Origin: Acholoe squamosa
Lineage: Eukaryota > Annelida > Polychaeta > Phyllodocida > Polynoidae
Length of the DNA: 64,000 nucleotides
Direction of reading: 5' to 3'
Assembly: GCA_949317995.1 (NCBI GenBank)
Contig: OX439039.1
Location: 16,421,282-16,485,281 of the forward strand
The notes under the pieces are model-generated. The model ran no database searches. It was not told where the DNA came from and saw only the letters and a list, made by a program, of their open reading frames with translations. The translations under genes and the position numbers were made by a program. Below are positions 22,266 to 33,479 of the stretch, piece by piece; position 1 is the stretch's first letter, and each line of letters opens with the position of its first letter.

Positions 22266-23089
22266 ACCTGATTATCGGTGGAGCCCTTGATAGAGGCAGC
22301 AATCCATTGGCGATTAAATAGTATCATCATATATACTATATTGATATGATTAGATATACTTTTATTTAATCATATCAATGCAGCCCCCTGGTATATGAAC
22401 CTGTGTGGCTGTATAAATTTATTAGTCATTCCCGGTTTTGTATAATGCCATGGATAAATAACGTGGTTATTAGATAATTTCCATACAGTCACTTCTTTTC
22501 CCTGGAAACAATGTATACCCCTATTGGAAATGATCGGAATATTTCAAGGAAAGTATATTCAAATCACATGTGAACACCCCAATCTATGTATGAACCAAGG
22601 TGGCATGGTTTCCTCTTTTATATCAATTATCTCAGTAAGTGATCGTCCAATAGGTTTCTGTGATTTTTGAATTTCCGAAATTCCAACCCCCTGACATAGG
22701 CCATTAAAACCAGGTGATGTCCCATTTTTTTCTAATCTGTCCTCTTATAGAAATGATTAAATATAAATTAGATGTCTGCCTTTGCCTTTACTACACCCTA
22801 TACACCTTCAATTTTCTGCTCTATACTCATACTAGCCCATGCTAGTACAATCTTATAATCATTAATAACCATAATAATGTCTAAAAACACAATAAAGCAG
22901 CCGTTTTAATAAAAATACAAAACAACATGGTGATTTTTATCAAAGATTTTGTTCAAGAAGGAATTTTCCATTTCTGTTTTCAGTTTTTACTGAAAAAGGT
23001 GTACTGTAAATGAGACCATTGAAATCTGCATAAAAAAAATAGCTTAACACATTTTATAATGATTTTAGAATGATTTTGTCACTCCAATT
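22266..23089. other. AT-rich spacer with a small hairpin
   Basis: No gene recognised. A perfect 12-bp inverted repeat, TTGATATGATTA at 22,341-22,352 and its complement at 22,367-22,378, is the only structure noted. Confidence 0.5.
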
Positions 23090-24350
23090 CCCCCTGGTGG
23101 CCAAATGGGGAATTGAAAATCCCCTGCGGAGGGGTGCTTTACCTTGATGGGTCACACATGTCTTTGGGACATGTGCACATATGTCACCATGACACCTGTA
23201 GCATGCCTTACATGTCCTAAGATTTGACATACCTTGAAAAAACATGCTATTTGTGATTTGACAAGGGTCACAGCCATGTCAAAGTTGTGTTGACATGTGA
23301 TGATATGTCAGGTTTAACATGCATAGTTGTTGTGGGATATACCACTAGATGGGGCAAACAGTCATTTTGGTACTAGGATTTTCCTCCTTTAAGAGATACT
23401 ACCAACACCTGAGACATTTGCTGTAGCTCTGTGTAACTTTGTTCTCAGTATAGATGGATCACTTAAATGTATTGGTATTTTCACACAAGGGAATGGTGAA
23501 AACCATTTCATTATTAAGTTTGCATGTATTATTTGATAATAAAATAAAACCCCTAAACACTGAATACTTCAACAGGGGAGATCAGACACCTTATCTGTGG
23601 GCCAGAAAGAATACCAAAAGGTTTTATGCTAATACCCAATGTATAATACATAGCCTCAATGTCTACAATACATACAGACATATGGCATTGCCATGTACCT
23701 CCATGCCCTTGTCTTTAAGACTGCGTATAGGTCCCCTAAAAAGGAGAAGTTATGTAGATAGGGATATAGGCCTTGTTGTTGCAGGCCTGTGATATCCCCT
23801 ACCTCATATACCTTAATTGTACCACTGGTACACAGCTATTGACTGCCGTTGACCCTTGCATAATTGTCACACAGTACCTGGCACTCAGGTGCATGAACCA
23901 GGAATATGTGACATGTGTTGACCAGGCATGTCAAATGGAGTTGACATACAAAATGTGTGATCCTCAACCTGACTTGACGTGCCTTCGTACATGTCACATA
24001 TGTAGGAGACAAATCCTGACATGTGCAGTACATGTCAAGCCATCAGTCTTCTACTCTCTGTGCATAATTTCATGAAACTGACAAATAACTCAGGAAAAAC
24101 ATTGGTATGGCAAGCGAAGCCTCAATTGAGATCGATGAGGCCTATAGAGCACTCACTTTTGGCATGTCATTCTCCAGGAAGCCTCGTCTGGCTAAACCTA
24201 CACTCGACATTTCAAGAGTCAGAACAGGTGACACCCACAATTCATAGTGGGAAGTTTGTTCCCATTACGAGGCAAGGTTCAAATGTCACAAACACATCAA
24301 TAGGAATTTCCTACTTAGAACTGTTACATGAGATTAATTATGTCCAAGCC
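23090..24350 (+). repeat. Gamma block, copy 1, rich in ACATGT
   Basis: Non-coding sequence matching 28,860-29,840. Shared landmarks are GGGTCA-AGCCATGT, CCACTAGATGG, TACTACCAACAC, GCATTGCCATG and GTTGAC. It is dense in ACATGT/TGACATG words, for example around 23,150-23,300 and 23,900-24,040. A short third match (GTGGCCAAATG, GATGGGTCACA) occurs at 46,740-46,800. Confidence 0.65.
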
Positions 24351-25149
24351 ACCTGAAGATACTTTCTTAGATTTATTACGTTTGTATGGCTAGGAATATC
24401 CCAAAAATATGCCCTACTTCTATGACTAATCCATGGGCAGAGAGTCCAAGGTAAAGTCAGTCGGGGGAATCCTCCTTTCTAAACCACAGCAGCAGAAATG
24501 CCATTGTACAGGAGCACATTGATATAACCATTCACTATATCATGTTCTACTGCATGTGTCTGCGATGTACTGAGTGTGTGTATGTCCTGAAGGGAGACCA
24601 AATGAGGAACACAATTATTCATATGCAAGCTATGGAGTCTTGAGCATTTCGATGGACAATAAAATTACGTGATGGACATCTCTGCACATATACAACTTGC
24701 AGGATGGTCCGTAATGCCACTGAAAGTGTCAAAAGATCCTCCTGTCTTCCACATCCGGATTTGTCTCCTACTGACTCAATCCCCTTCTTTTGACTCACTG
24801 TTTCTTTTTATCTTTGTCTCTTTCTGTTTGTCTATATGTCTCCCCCTTTCTCTTCAACATTTTACTGGTCAGGAGTTTTAGTTCTCTAGTATTGATGAGC
24901 AGTAGTATTGATGAGCAGCTCAATGAATTAAGCATGTGACCATATTATTAGCTCTCACTTCTTGCCTTCACCCATCCTCACCCTATCCAATATATCACTT
25001 TGTGTCCATGCCACTTACTTCTACTAATCATTTCCCCGCACTACTTCCTACTTAACTTAACTCTCCGGGGTTCAAATGGCGGATCCAGATTTATGTTCAG
25101 AACTTCATCATCACCATGCATACATCCATCCCTATAGTGGGTTACAACC
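24351..25149. other. No gene recognised
   Basis: Unmatched sequence. A 16-bp unit, AGTATTGATGAGCAGT, is nearly repeated at 24,886-24,917. The open frame at 24,669-24,881 has a hydrophobic end but no known motif. Confidence 0.4.
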
Positions 25150-25520
25150 CTGTATTGTCAGTATAAATTGAAAACATGAATATGGCCTTAGTAATTTGAC
25201 TCACGAGGGCTGGATTTATGTATTGTGGTCACAAATATCCCTTACTGACACGGCGTGTGACCCACAGGGAGTGCACTGCCCATTTTCAGGAGCTGCCCCT
25301 GCCTGTGGTCACTGATACATTACATACATTAAGGTTCCACTCTGGTCATGTCGATTCCTGCCACCTCAGCACAAGCTTTAAAAGGTCTAGGGTCAAGTCA
25401 CCACGACCATGAAGGTCACACTGCATTATCGTAAAATGTGGAAAAATGGCCAAAGTTTCTTCTGAAGGGCAATTTACAAAGGGTCAGATATGGCTGGAAT
25501 ATCAATAATAATCATTAATA
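25150..25520 (+). repeat. Delta block, copy 1
   Basis: Non-coding sequence matching 51,100-51,270 and 52,045-52,270. Landmarks are ATGGCCTTAGTAATTTGACT, TTGTGGTCACAAAT, CTGTGGTC and CATGAAGGTCAC. In copy 2 the block is split by about 780 bp of other sequence. Confidence 0.7.
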
Positions 25521-26636
25521 TTCTTAGTTGCTTCATGTAATGAATGGATATGTAGCGTTTTCCATTAAAGATGAAAAGCAAGGGAAGGATTTTGTCATTG
25601 AATCACCATAGTTAGCAGGAATACATTAGAAAAGGTTTCCCAGGATATTCAGCCGTTTACCACACTTATGTTAGGGGGAGGTTGAAACTACCCAGTCTGG
25701 ATAAATTTGGATTAGGGGGTAGAATCAAGTCCTTTCCCCTTAACATTTATATTACTCTTTATACTATATTCCAGTTACTAATGACTATCAAAATCCTTGG
25801 GATCTAAATGTATTACTGCATATCAAAAGGGAGCTAGAATGCAGTTTCATAATACATTTATTGGTGTTATTCACTATCTCAAGAGATATCTTTATCAATA
25901 TGTCACAAATTATTCTTAATAGTTTCAATTATGTACAACCCTCAATTTACATTCCAAATGTCAAACAATATCTCCATAGCACATAGCTATATCACTCAGA
26001 TTACAACAATCTGCACCTACAAAACCATTAGCACAGTGGATGTACAAGTACAACTGTTCCAACACAATAGAGCAAGGATACACTACAAAGCAGATTCAAA
26101 GTAAAGATCACAATACCTTATTGGGCAAAATGCCTTCCTAGCACCTCAGCCACCCAAGACAGTCCAGGCTGGCCTCCTGCACAGTTCCAAGGTGTAACTC
26201 AACCTCATACCTGCCTAAGGTCCTTTTGTTGGGACTACTGCACCTATGTAACTGTTCCTGGCCCAGGACAGCTACACCCAAACCTCAACCATGCCTCCTC
26301 CATGGTGCTCTTGGCTGCTGTGTGCTGTCCTGATATACTGTCCTGACTCTGGTAAGGGGTGTGTCTCTCCACTGAGAAGTCAACTCTATATATACTCCTC
26401 CTATAGGAGATTTCACACATTTCTATTGCACCTTCCATTATACCTAGCTTCCCACACCCTGGATTAAGTCCCAGCTTGCACCACTACAGCCTGTATGGAT
26501 TATGGCTAAATCTGACAAGTTTTCACACCTTTTCCTAACTCCACCTCCAAGTAATCTGTAGTAACCACAGGCTACCACAAACATTTCACAGTAAGCAAAC
26601 AAATGTGCATTAAAATACAGTATTCTTACAATATCA
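25521..26636. other. No gene recognised; possible decayed minus-strand LTR
   Basis: On the minus strand there is a TATA-like TATATATAGAG near 26,390 and an AATAAA near 25,857. They are about 530 bp apart, further than usual within one LTR, and no terminal repeats or primer site were found. I do not call an element. Confidence 0.25.
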
Positions 26637-26935
26637 TAGAGAGTGAGTGAGTAATGGTTGTTTAACGCCAAGCCGACAGCTAAGGTCATATTCATGGCGG
26701 AAAAAGTACATTAGACATCACATCACAAAGGAATACATGTGCCTGTGCCCGTGCATATGGACACCAGACACATGTAAGAAAGGGGTCACAGGAAAGAGGA
26801 GATTCAAGGAACGAATATGTGCCAGTGCCCGTGCATATGGACACCACCCACACTCAGAGAGGATAGAAAAGCAAGACATAGACCCCTTTTAAAGATGGCC
26901 TGGGGCTGGGGAGGCCCGCCAATATCATAGATGAT
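26637..26935 (+). repeat. SINE-like repeat with GAGTGAGTGAGT head
   Basis: The start GAGTGAGTGAGTAATGGTTG, then TTTAACGCC and CATATTCATGGCGG, matches the head of a repeat family I recall from mollusc genomes. The body has two copies of GTGCC...GTGCCCGTGCATATGGACACCA (near 26,740 and 26,821, about 80 bp apart). The sequence ends at GGGGAGGCCCGCCAATATC. It is the main taxonomic clue in the window, based on memory and not on a search. Confidence 0.55.
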
Positions 26936-27300
26936 TCCACATATATAAGTTCAATTTATATAATGTTACATCATTATAATGAATCCACACACATATATCC
27001 CAATACTTAGCAGATTTAGGTACAGAGCAGAACTCAGTATTCTTACCATCCTTTATCTTTGATAGAACTAAATGCAAAAGGTGCCTTCACTATTGGTCCC
27101 TACATTTACCACAAACAGAATAATAATCTTAAACACAAACAATAGCTTTCCGTCCCCACCCCACCACACAAGTTTACAAATGCTGACACAGTAGGTAAGA
27201 TAACTGGATGACATTGGCCGCCTGATTCATATCTAGGTTGATGGGACGGTCATTGATGTTAACCTAAAGTGTAGTCCAAAGTATTATGGCTGTATCAGGG
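26936..27300. other. No gene recognised
   Basis: AT-rich sequence without a clear repeat partner or motif. Confidence 0.4.
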
Positions 27301-27307
27301 TATGAAG

Positions 27308-27386
27308 ACTGTAGGTATACACTCATGATCAGTGTATACCTACAGTTGCATTAAGCATTTAAGATTGAAATTTTAAATGCTTAATG
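27308..27386. repeat. Two adjacent perfect hairpins
   Basis: ACTGTAGGTATACACT (27,308-27,323) is exactly inverted at 27,331-27,346 across a 7-nt loop. Two bases later CATTAAGCATTTAA (27,349-27,362) is exactly inverted at 27,373-27,386 across a 10-nt loop. Each is shorter than a usual microRNA precursor. Confidence 0.9.
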
Positions 27387-28725
27387 TGCTGCATAGTATT
27401 TGACAGAGTCGTCTTAGTCAGTGCTGGTGCAGGGTAAGTAGGACAAGGACGTGCACACTTTATGTAATGAAAGGAGTAACACCTCTTATAAATATACATA
27501 ACTAATACGTGTGTGATAAATTAAACTAAGATTACATAAAGGGAGGACTGTCATTGATTTAGTCTACTAACCACCTTTTTCATCAGATACTTTATGACCT
27601 GTGTACATTATGATATTTTTAGTTATAGTAAGATATATGATCTGGGTTCTTGGAGATCCAGTATATCCTACAAAGGTCTCAGCTATGCTCGAGGGACCTC
27701 CATGATGTTTGCTGCATTATCTGACATCTGAGGCAAGCTGCCAAAGACCTCAAACCCAGATAACAGATGCCATGTCTCTCTCACGCACTGGTCTCATCAG
27801 GAGAGCATCTGGAACTTAGATCAGAGGAACAAACACATTCTACTGCAGGGGGAATGTGCTAACACTGGTCACCTTCAAATCAAAGGTGACAGATGGCTGT
27901 ATGTTTAGTCCTTCTTTGAGGAATGTAATGTTAGGATATATGGTGTGAGTTGTTTGTTGACAAATAATTATGAGGTGAAGGTTCTCTAATAGGTCACCAT
28001 TTAATATTACTAGTGCGGATGAAGGTTGGGTAAGAGGAACCTATGAATGGTGATTTATTTTTCTATTTTCCATTTCTGACTTGTGTTTGACCTGCTATAC
28101 TTTGCATAGCTTGTTTATGAGCCAAATTCTGGGTTTAAGTGTTGTGTTATTAGGCAAAATTGTCTTTGTTATATTAATGCAACGAAATAGACATACATAT
28201 AATGAGATTACCTGTTAAGTAGAAGGGCTCAATTGATTTTGTCAAATAAAGTATGTTGAAACACATGATACATTCAGTATGAATCATTACATCTCAATGC
28301 AGGATACTTGATAAGGAGTGTTTGTTTGTCACTCTACTCTACCAAAATGTGGATGATCGGTTTAGTTACTGTCGACCTTTCACGTCTTACTTAGCATCTT
28401 GCAAAACGGGTTCCTTATTTTTTAGAAGAAACACCACAGCACAGGCTCAAAAAGGCTTTCTGGTCACTGGACCTACATCATCAGAATGGGGTTAATATTT
28501 TTGAAAGAAGGAGATTTCACATCAATTTCATGTTTCTAGCATTTTGAAATTGTGCTTGTGTCCATGTTCTAATACTTCTGTCTAAGCTTTACATAAGTTG
28601 TATGACTGGTTAAATATATAGAACTGATAGATCTGACTCAACTGTTGATCTCGTTAAATGATAAAAGCCACCAAATGGTTCAGTAAGAGTTGTCATATGT
28701 TCAAATAGCAAAAAGCATTTCTGTT

Positions 28726-28728
<3 letters not shown>

Positions 28729-28773
<45 letters not shown>

Positions 28774-28845
28774 TACAGAAAGAGACACAGAGAGAGAGAC
28801 AGAGACAGAGGGAGACAGAGAGAGAGACAGACACAGAGACACACT
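28729..28845. repeat. (AG)n microsatellite with imperfect tail
   Basis: An uninterrupted AG run at about 28,729-28,771, followed to about 28,845 by interrupted AG and ACAG units. The open frames over it (Arg/Glu on one strand, Leu/Ser on the other) are artefacts of the repeat. Confidence 0.95.
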
Positions 28846-28859
28846 GAAAAAAGTCTTCC

Positions 28860-29840
28860 TGACAAAGTGACATGTATACCCATGTCAACTTGATTTCACA
28901 CAGGGACAACTGTCATCCTGATATGATTTGACATGCCTTAAAATGCAATGTCATCTGTGAGTTGACTAGGGTCATGGCCATGTTGAAGGCACTTGACATG
29001 CGAGGGTTTGACATACATAATTGTTCTAGAATATTCCACTAGATGGAAAACAACCATTTTTGTACCAGCATTAATCACTACCAAGAGGTACTACCAACAC
29101 TTAAGACATTTGATGTATCTGTGTCATTTTGTTTTCATGAAGAATAGATCACTAAGGTCTGTAAATACTATCAATGAATGGTAGTAAATTCTACTTCATT
29201 GATAAAATTACATTTGTTATTGAATATCAAAATAGACACCCACAATCCTGAATTCTTCAACTGGAGAGGTTAGACACCTTGTGTGTGGGTCAGTGAAAAT
29301 ACCAAAAGATTGTATGCTAACCCACAGTCTGTAATCTCAGTATCTTCATTACATGGAGACAGATGGCATTGCCATGCACCTCCATGCTCGTCTTATGGAC
29401 TGCCTAGAGGTCCGCAGTCAAGTAGAGGTTCTGTAGATAGGAAAACGTGCTTTAGTTTTGCAGGCCTGTGGGACTATGATATCCCATGCCTTCTATTATA
29501 GGCCTGCCTTGATTGAACTATTGGTACATAGCTATTGACTGCTCTTGACCCTTACATAATTGTCTCACAGTATTATCTAGCACTGAGGAGAATGGGTCAG
29601 AAATATGTGACATGTCTTCATTACATATGTCAAGTGGAGTTGACGAACCAAATAAGAGAGTGTCAACCACATTCGACTTGCCTTCATACATGTCATTTGG
29701 GAGAAAAATTGTGACCTGTGCAGTATGTGTCAAAGTGATCAGTGTTCTTCTCTCTGAACAGACAGAGGGCAAGCAAATGAAGACATGCAGTATCGTAGTA
29801 CTTCATTTTTGAACTTTCAAATGGATAGGGTAGTTTGGAG
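28860..29840 (+). repeat. Gamma block, copy 2
   Basis: Matches 23,090-24,350 in order and orientation, about 5.8 kb away. Shared landmarks are CCACTAGATGG, TACTACCAACAC, GGCATTGCCATG and AATATGTGACATGT. No coding exon was recognised. Confidence 0.65.
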
Positions 29841-31223
29841 TCAGTTTCCAAGCATTAAGTGCTGAAGCCTGTCATAGTTTAATACACACTGGTTCATTAT
29901 ACTTAATAATTTACAGTCTAAATTCAGGGTGTAAGAACAGGAGTGGCTTTCGTATTTGCTTGGTGGCTAAAAGTTAAAAGACAGGTATGTTATTAGTTTT
30001 CACTCTTGGAGTAAAGGCTTGCCAAAGGATCTCTTTATGCCAGTATTGATCGTTGGACGTTGGGCTTTGGAGTCTCTATTTCCCTAAATGTAATGAATTA
30101 CAGCAATGTTGATACTCCTGACAACTGATATTCCAAAGTGACTTTTAAAAGTTGCATTACCCTTTGCCTTGCTGTTTATAACTTTAGATTTGCACTATTT
30201 ATAACCTACATATGGACTGGTAGAGCCCCTCAGACAGCAACAATAATCATCGCAACCATTATGTCTAAAACATCAGATTTCATACATCATACTCCTTCGT
30301 GTTGAATAGAGGCACCATTCCTGAAACGCAATGACTCACATGCATAGCAGGGCCTTAGTAGATACTGCAACAGCTTCTTAACTTGATTATAGGTATTCAA
30401 CATGGACAACATTGTCTTGCAATTTCAGATTAGCTCAACTGTGCCTTCTACTCAAAAGGTGTGGGAGCGTGATTTCAGCGAACTGAATTGAAGAACCTCC
30501 TGGCTAATTAGCAGCAATCCGAGCCAACATCAATCATTTGTTAACTAGAAGAGACGATAAAAAGACTGGAGAGTATCAAATTCTCTCAGTATCTGCTGCT
30601 GCCTTCAGGAGCTCATAATTACATTTAGTAATCACAGCAGTTTTTTTTTTTTTCTGAAACAACTGTATAACTGGGGAGAGTGAAGGGATTTCTTGAATAC
30701 ATGAATTTCAATAGATGGGTCAGTTGATTTTTATACAATATATATGTCGGGAATAATAATTTAACTGAGGGTTTTACTTATGATACAATGTTGATACCAT
30801 TTTGTCAAGATGGAGTAGGCCTACCAGCCTTATGAACTCCACCAAAAGTGGGCACTTGGGTCTTTTTTGGTCTTTTTTTTTGGATACATGGGGCTATAGA
30901 ATAAAAAGTAATAAACCATTTTCTTATTTCTGGTCTCATTTAAAAGAAAACACCTTGGGCTTCAAAAGAAGGGCAAATTCGCATATGTCGGCCTGCTATT
31001 TTTTTTTAGATATGGTAGCCCAAAGTGTAAAAATAACCAGAAATTGCCTATTTTTCAAATTCTACCTCATTGCAGGCTCTATACCATCAAGCCAAGCAGC
31101 AACAGACCAATATAATTTCATCTATTCCTTAGTGGCGTAGTACTATCTAACATTTTCATGTGGTTCGGAGGTGCTCTGGTTGGCATTCTTTTTCCCCTTT
31201 TCATTTTTGAAACCAAATACAGT

Positions 31224-31948
31224 TGATGAAATGGGCGTGAGCAAAATAAAAGTTCACTGGTAGACATACTAAAACACTATCCTAAATTTTCTTGTTTCCA
31301 ACCAAGTTTAGGGTCGTCATAGGAGTTTTTCTGGTACAGAAGCTTAGGGTCTACTTGCAGGCATGACTTTGCAATACCTATTCAAGTATTTTCAAGTCAA
31401 TTTTGCTCACGCCCATTACATTCATAACTCTGCATCCAGGACAAATACTATCAAAGTTTTCTTTCTTTAAACCAGCCTAACATGAAGATCTATTGTTAAT
31501 AAGTCATTTTAAAAAGTCTCTACATGCCTTGGTTTTGCCAAACAGAGGGGTCAACTGACATATGTAATTGGTGTGAGCGTAATCAGCGTGAGCATAATGG
31601 GCATGAGTAAAATGCAGTGCAAGAATGTTGGCAGGTTGGATGCATTCCAAATGCATCCTATATTATATTCTTAAATTATTTCTATTGCCTAGATCAATGC
31701 TGGTTGAGGTTTTATTACTGCGTGGCTGTCTGAAGCCTGGAAAAGTTGTTTCGCTCAGGTCCGTTACGCTCACGCCCATTACATTCATATTATTTCCTTT
31801 TGTAATGTCGATGTCAATTTTTTTTTTCATTTTTTTCTTCATTGTGTCTCTTTGGGACCTTTTTCTCAAATATCCTAAGTGAAAATTATGTATTTCTGAA
31901 AAATATTTCTGTGATTTAGAAAAGAATTCATTTTGCTCACGCCCATTA
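31224..31948. repeat. Cluster of GCTCACGCCCATTA motifs
   Basis: GCTCACGCCCATTACATTCATA-type ends occur at 31,405, 31,768 and 31,935 (the last diverging after CATTACATT), and inverted ATGGGCGTGAGC occurs at 31,231. A threefold variant GTGAGC...GTGAGC...ATGAGT lies at 31,571-31,610. Facing pairs at 31,224/31,426 and 31,571/31,789 look like terminal inverted repeats of two adjacent small elements of about 200 bp, with a third end left over. The interior is non-coding. Confidence 0.6.
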
Positions 31949-33479
31949 CATTTTCATAATTTTGAATATTTGCAATAAAAACTGACCGCTTGGGATTAAG
32001 TGACTTGAATGAACCTTTTCAAAGAGCCAAGATATAGGGCTATCAATAAAAATAAGTTTCATGATCTAACGCTGAGTTTTCAAAAATCACCCTCTAGCAT
32101 GGACAATTGCCCCTTATACAAAATGAAAGCAAATTGCCATATTCCTTGATCGCTTGAAATACATGATAATTTATGCCATGGCTAATATTGATAGCACTTT
32201 AGATTAGTACTACATATGCTGTATTCAATGGGGGGGATGGAATAAGATCCTCGCATATTCAGCGGCGCCATTTTGAAATTTATACAGAGCTAATTAGTTT
32301 CGAATTTAGGTATGGTTCTTACAAGTTTTACGAAAAAAGAATGATTGAACTAGTTAAATAGTATAATGTTATGACTTGTTTGAGGTATATCTAAGAAATT
32401 GAACTGTTAAAAAAGAAAATATTGCCCTGCGGAAGGAACATTTAATTCAAAACTAAAAGCACCAGCTAGCTCCGTATCACGTGACCTACTTTGTTGAGCA
32501 AGGTGTCATGTCGGATCAAAACAAACCGAGACGACTCAGCGTCTTCAAAATCAGTAAATATTGTTGTAATTCTTTATTTAAAAGCAACTTAAACCCGTAG
32601 GCCATGGCATAAATGTGATAATTGTGACACAACACAGAAAATGTAACATTAGGGGATTTAACATGTTAAATTACTTTTAAGTCATTTTCTTTGCTCATTT
32701 TCGAATAATTGCAGTACATATGACTAGGGGAACTTCTCTGGACTCCTAATAATCAGCTGATAATGCAAATTAGATATATTTACATCAGATTTTGATACAT
32801 ATAAATCAGAATTATCCCACCAGGAGGCTGTTTTCCCCCATTTTTGCAAATACGTACATACATATTTGAAAAATTAGGTCTGTATTTGAACATATCATGA
32901 CTTACAGCCCTTCTGATTTCCAAATAAGGCATTTTTTTGTAAAGTATTGACGTCCATCAAATGAGGAGGGGGTATTGGGAATTTTCAAATGCAGACCTAA
33001 TATGATATTTGATTAATTAAATGCGGGGCAATAGCCTCCTGAAGGACTGATTTGTATATTAAGTATAACAGTTGAGATAAGGGAGGGTGATTACTGGAGA
33101 GAGAAATGAAGGCAGAGGTGCGGGCAGATGTAAAAATGACACTTTGTCCTGAACACTTTCTGCTTTTGCTTAGACCCAAATAAGGATTGGGTAGTCTAAT
33201 TTTTGTAAGAAAAGTATTTTGTGCATTAACCCCAATATCTGTATGGGCCTTCATCCCCAAAAAGAAAGGTGTTCAGTAGGGTTAGGCCCCACATTCTCTG
33301 GCAACCTTAGTAGATGTTATGCTACCTTAATATTACAATAACAAACATGTAATACAGACATATGAATCACCCATAAATGTTTCTCAAGTCTTCTTATAAT
33401 ACGTAAGTTCATCAATCAGAGAAGCCCAGTTCGTGATAAGGAAAGAAAGTGGCATTGTCTGCAAGAAAGACAAAAAAAA
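31949..33479. other. No gene recognised
   Basis: AT-rich sequence. Short open frames such as 32,997-33,260 on the minus strand have no domain. No repeat partner was identified. Confidence 0.4.

Larger units (their letters stand above)
27690..30830 (+). repeat. Alpha block, copy 3 (two matching parts)
   Basis: 27,720-27,890 matches 770-900 of copy 1 (GGCAAGCTGC, TGTCTCTCTCAC, TTAGATCAGAG). 30,340-30,830 matches 1,310-1,900, 17,310-17,830 and especially 42,615-43,080 (TTAGCAGCAATC, CAATCATTTGTTAA, CTGAAACAACTGTATAACT, TTTGTCAAGATGGA). The middle contains gamma copy 2 and the AG microsatellite. Confidence 0.65.

Noticed and set aside
23140-23180. p53-type response element in the ACATGT-rich block
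   Set aside because: The flanking bases do not fit the RRRCWWGYYY half-site pattern twice.
25830-26640. Solo LTR on the minus strand
   Set aside because: The TATA-like and AATAAA words are about 530 bp apart and no terminal repeats were found.
27308-27386. microRNA precursor
   Set aside because: Each stem-loop is under 40 nt with 14-16 bp arms, shorter than animal pre-miRNAs.
28610-28909. Ser/Leu-rich and Arg/Glu-rich open frames
   Set aside because: Both are translations of the (AG)n microsatellite.
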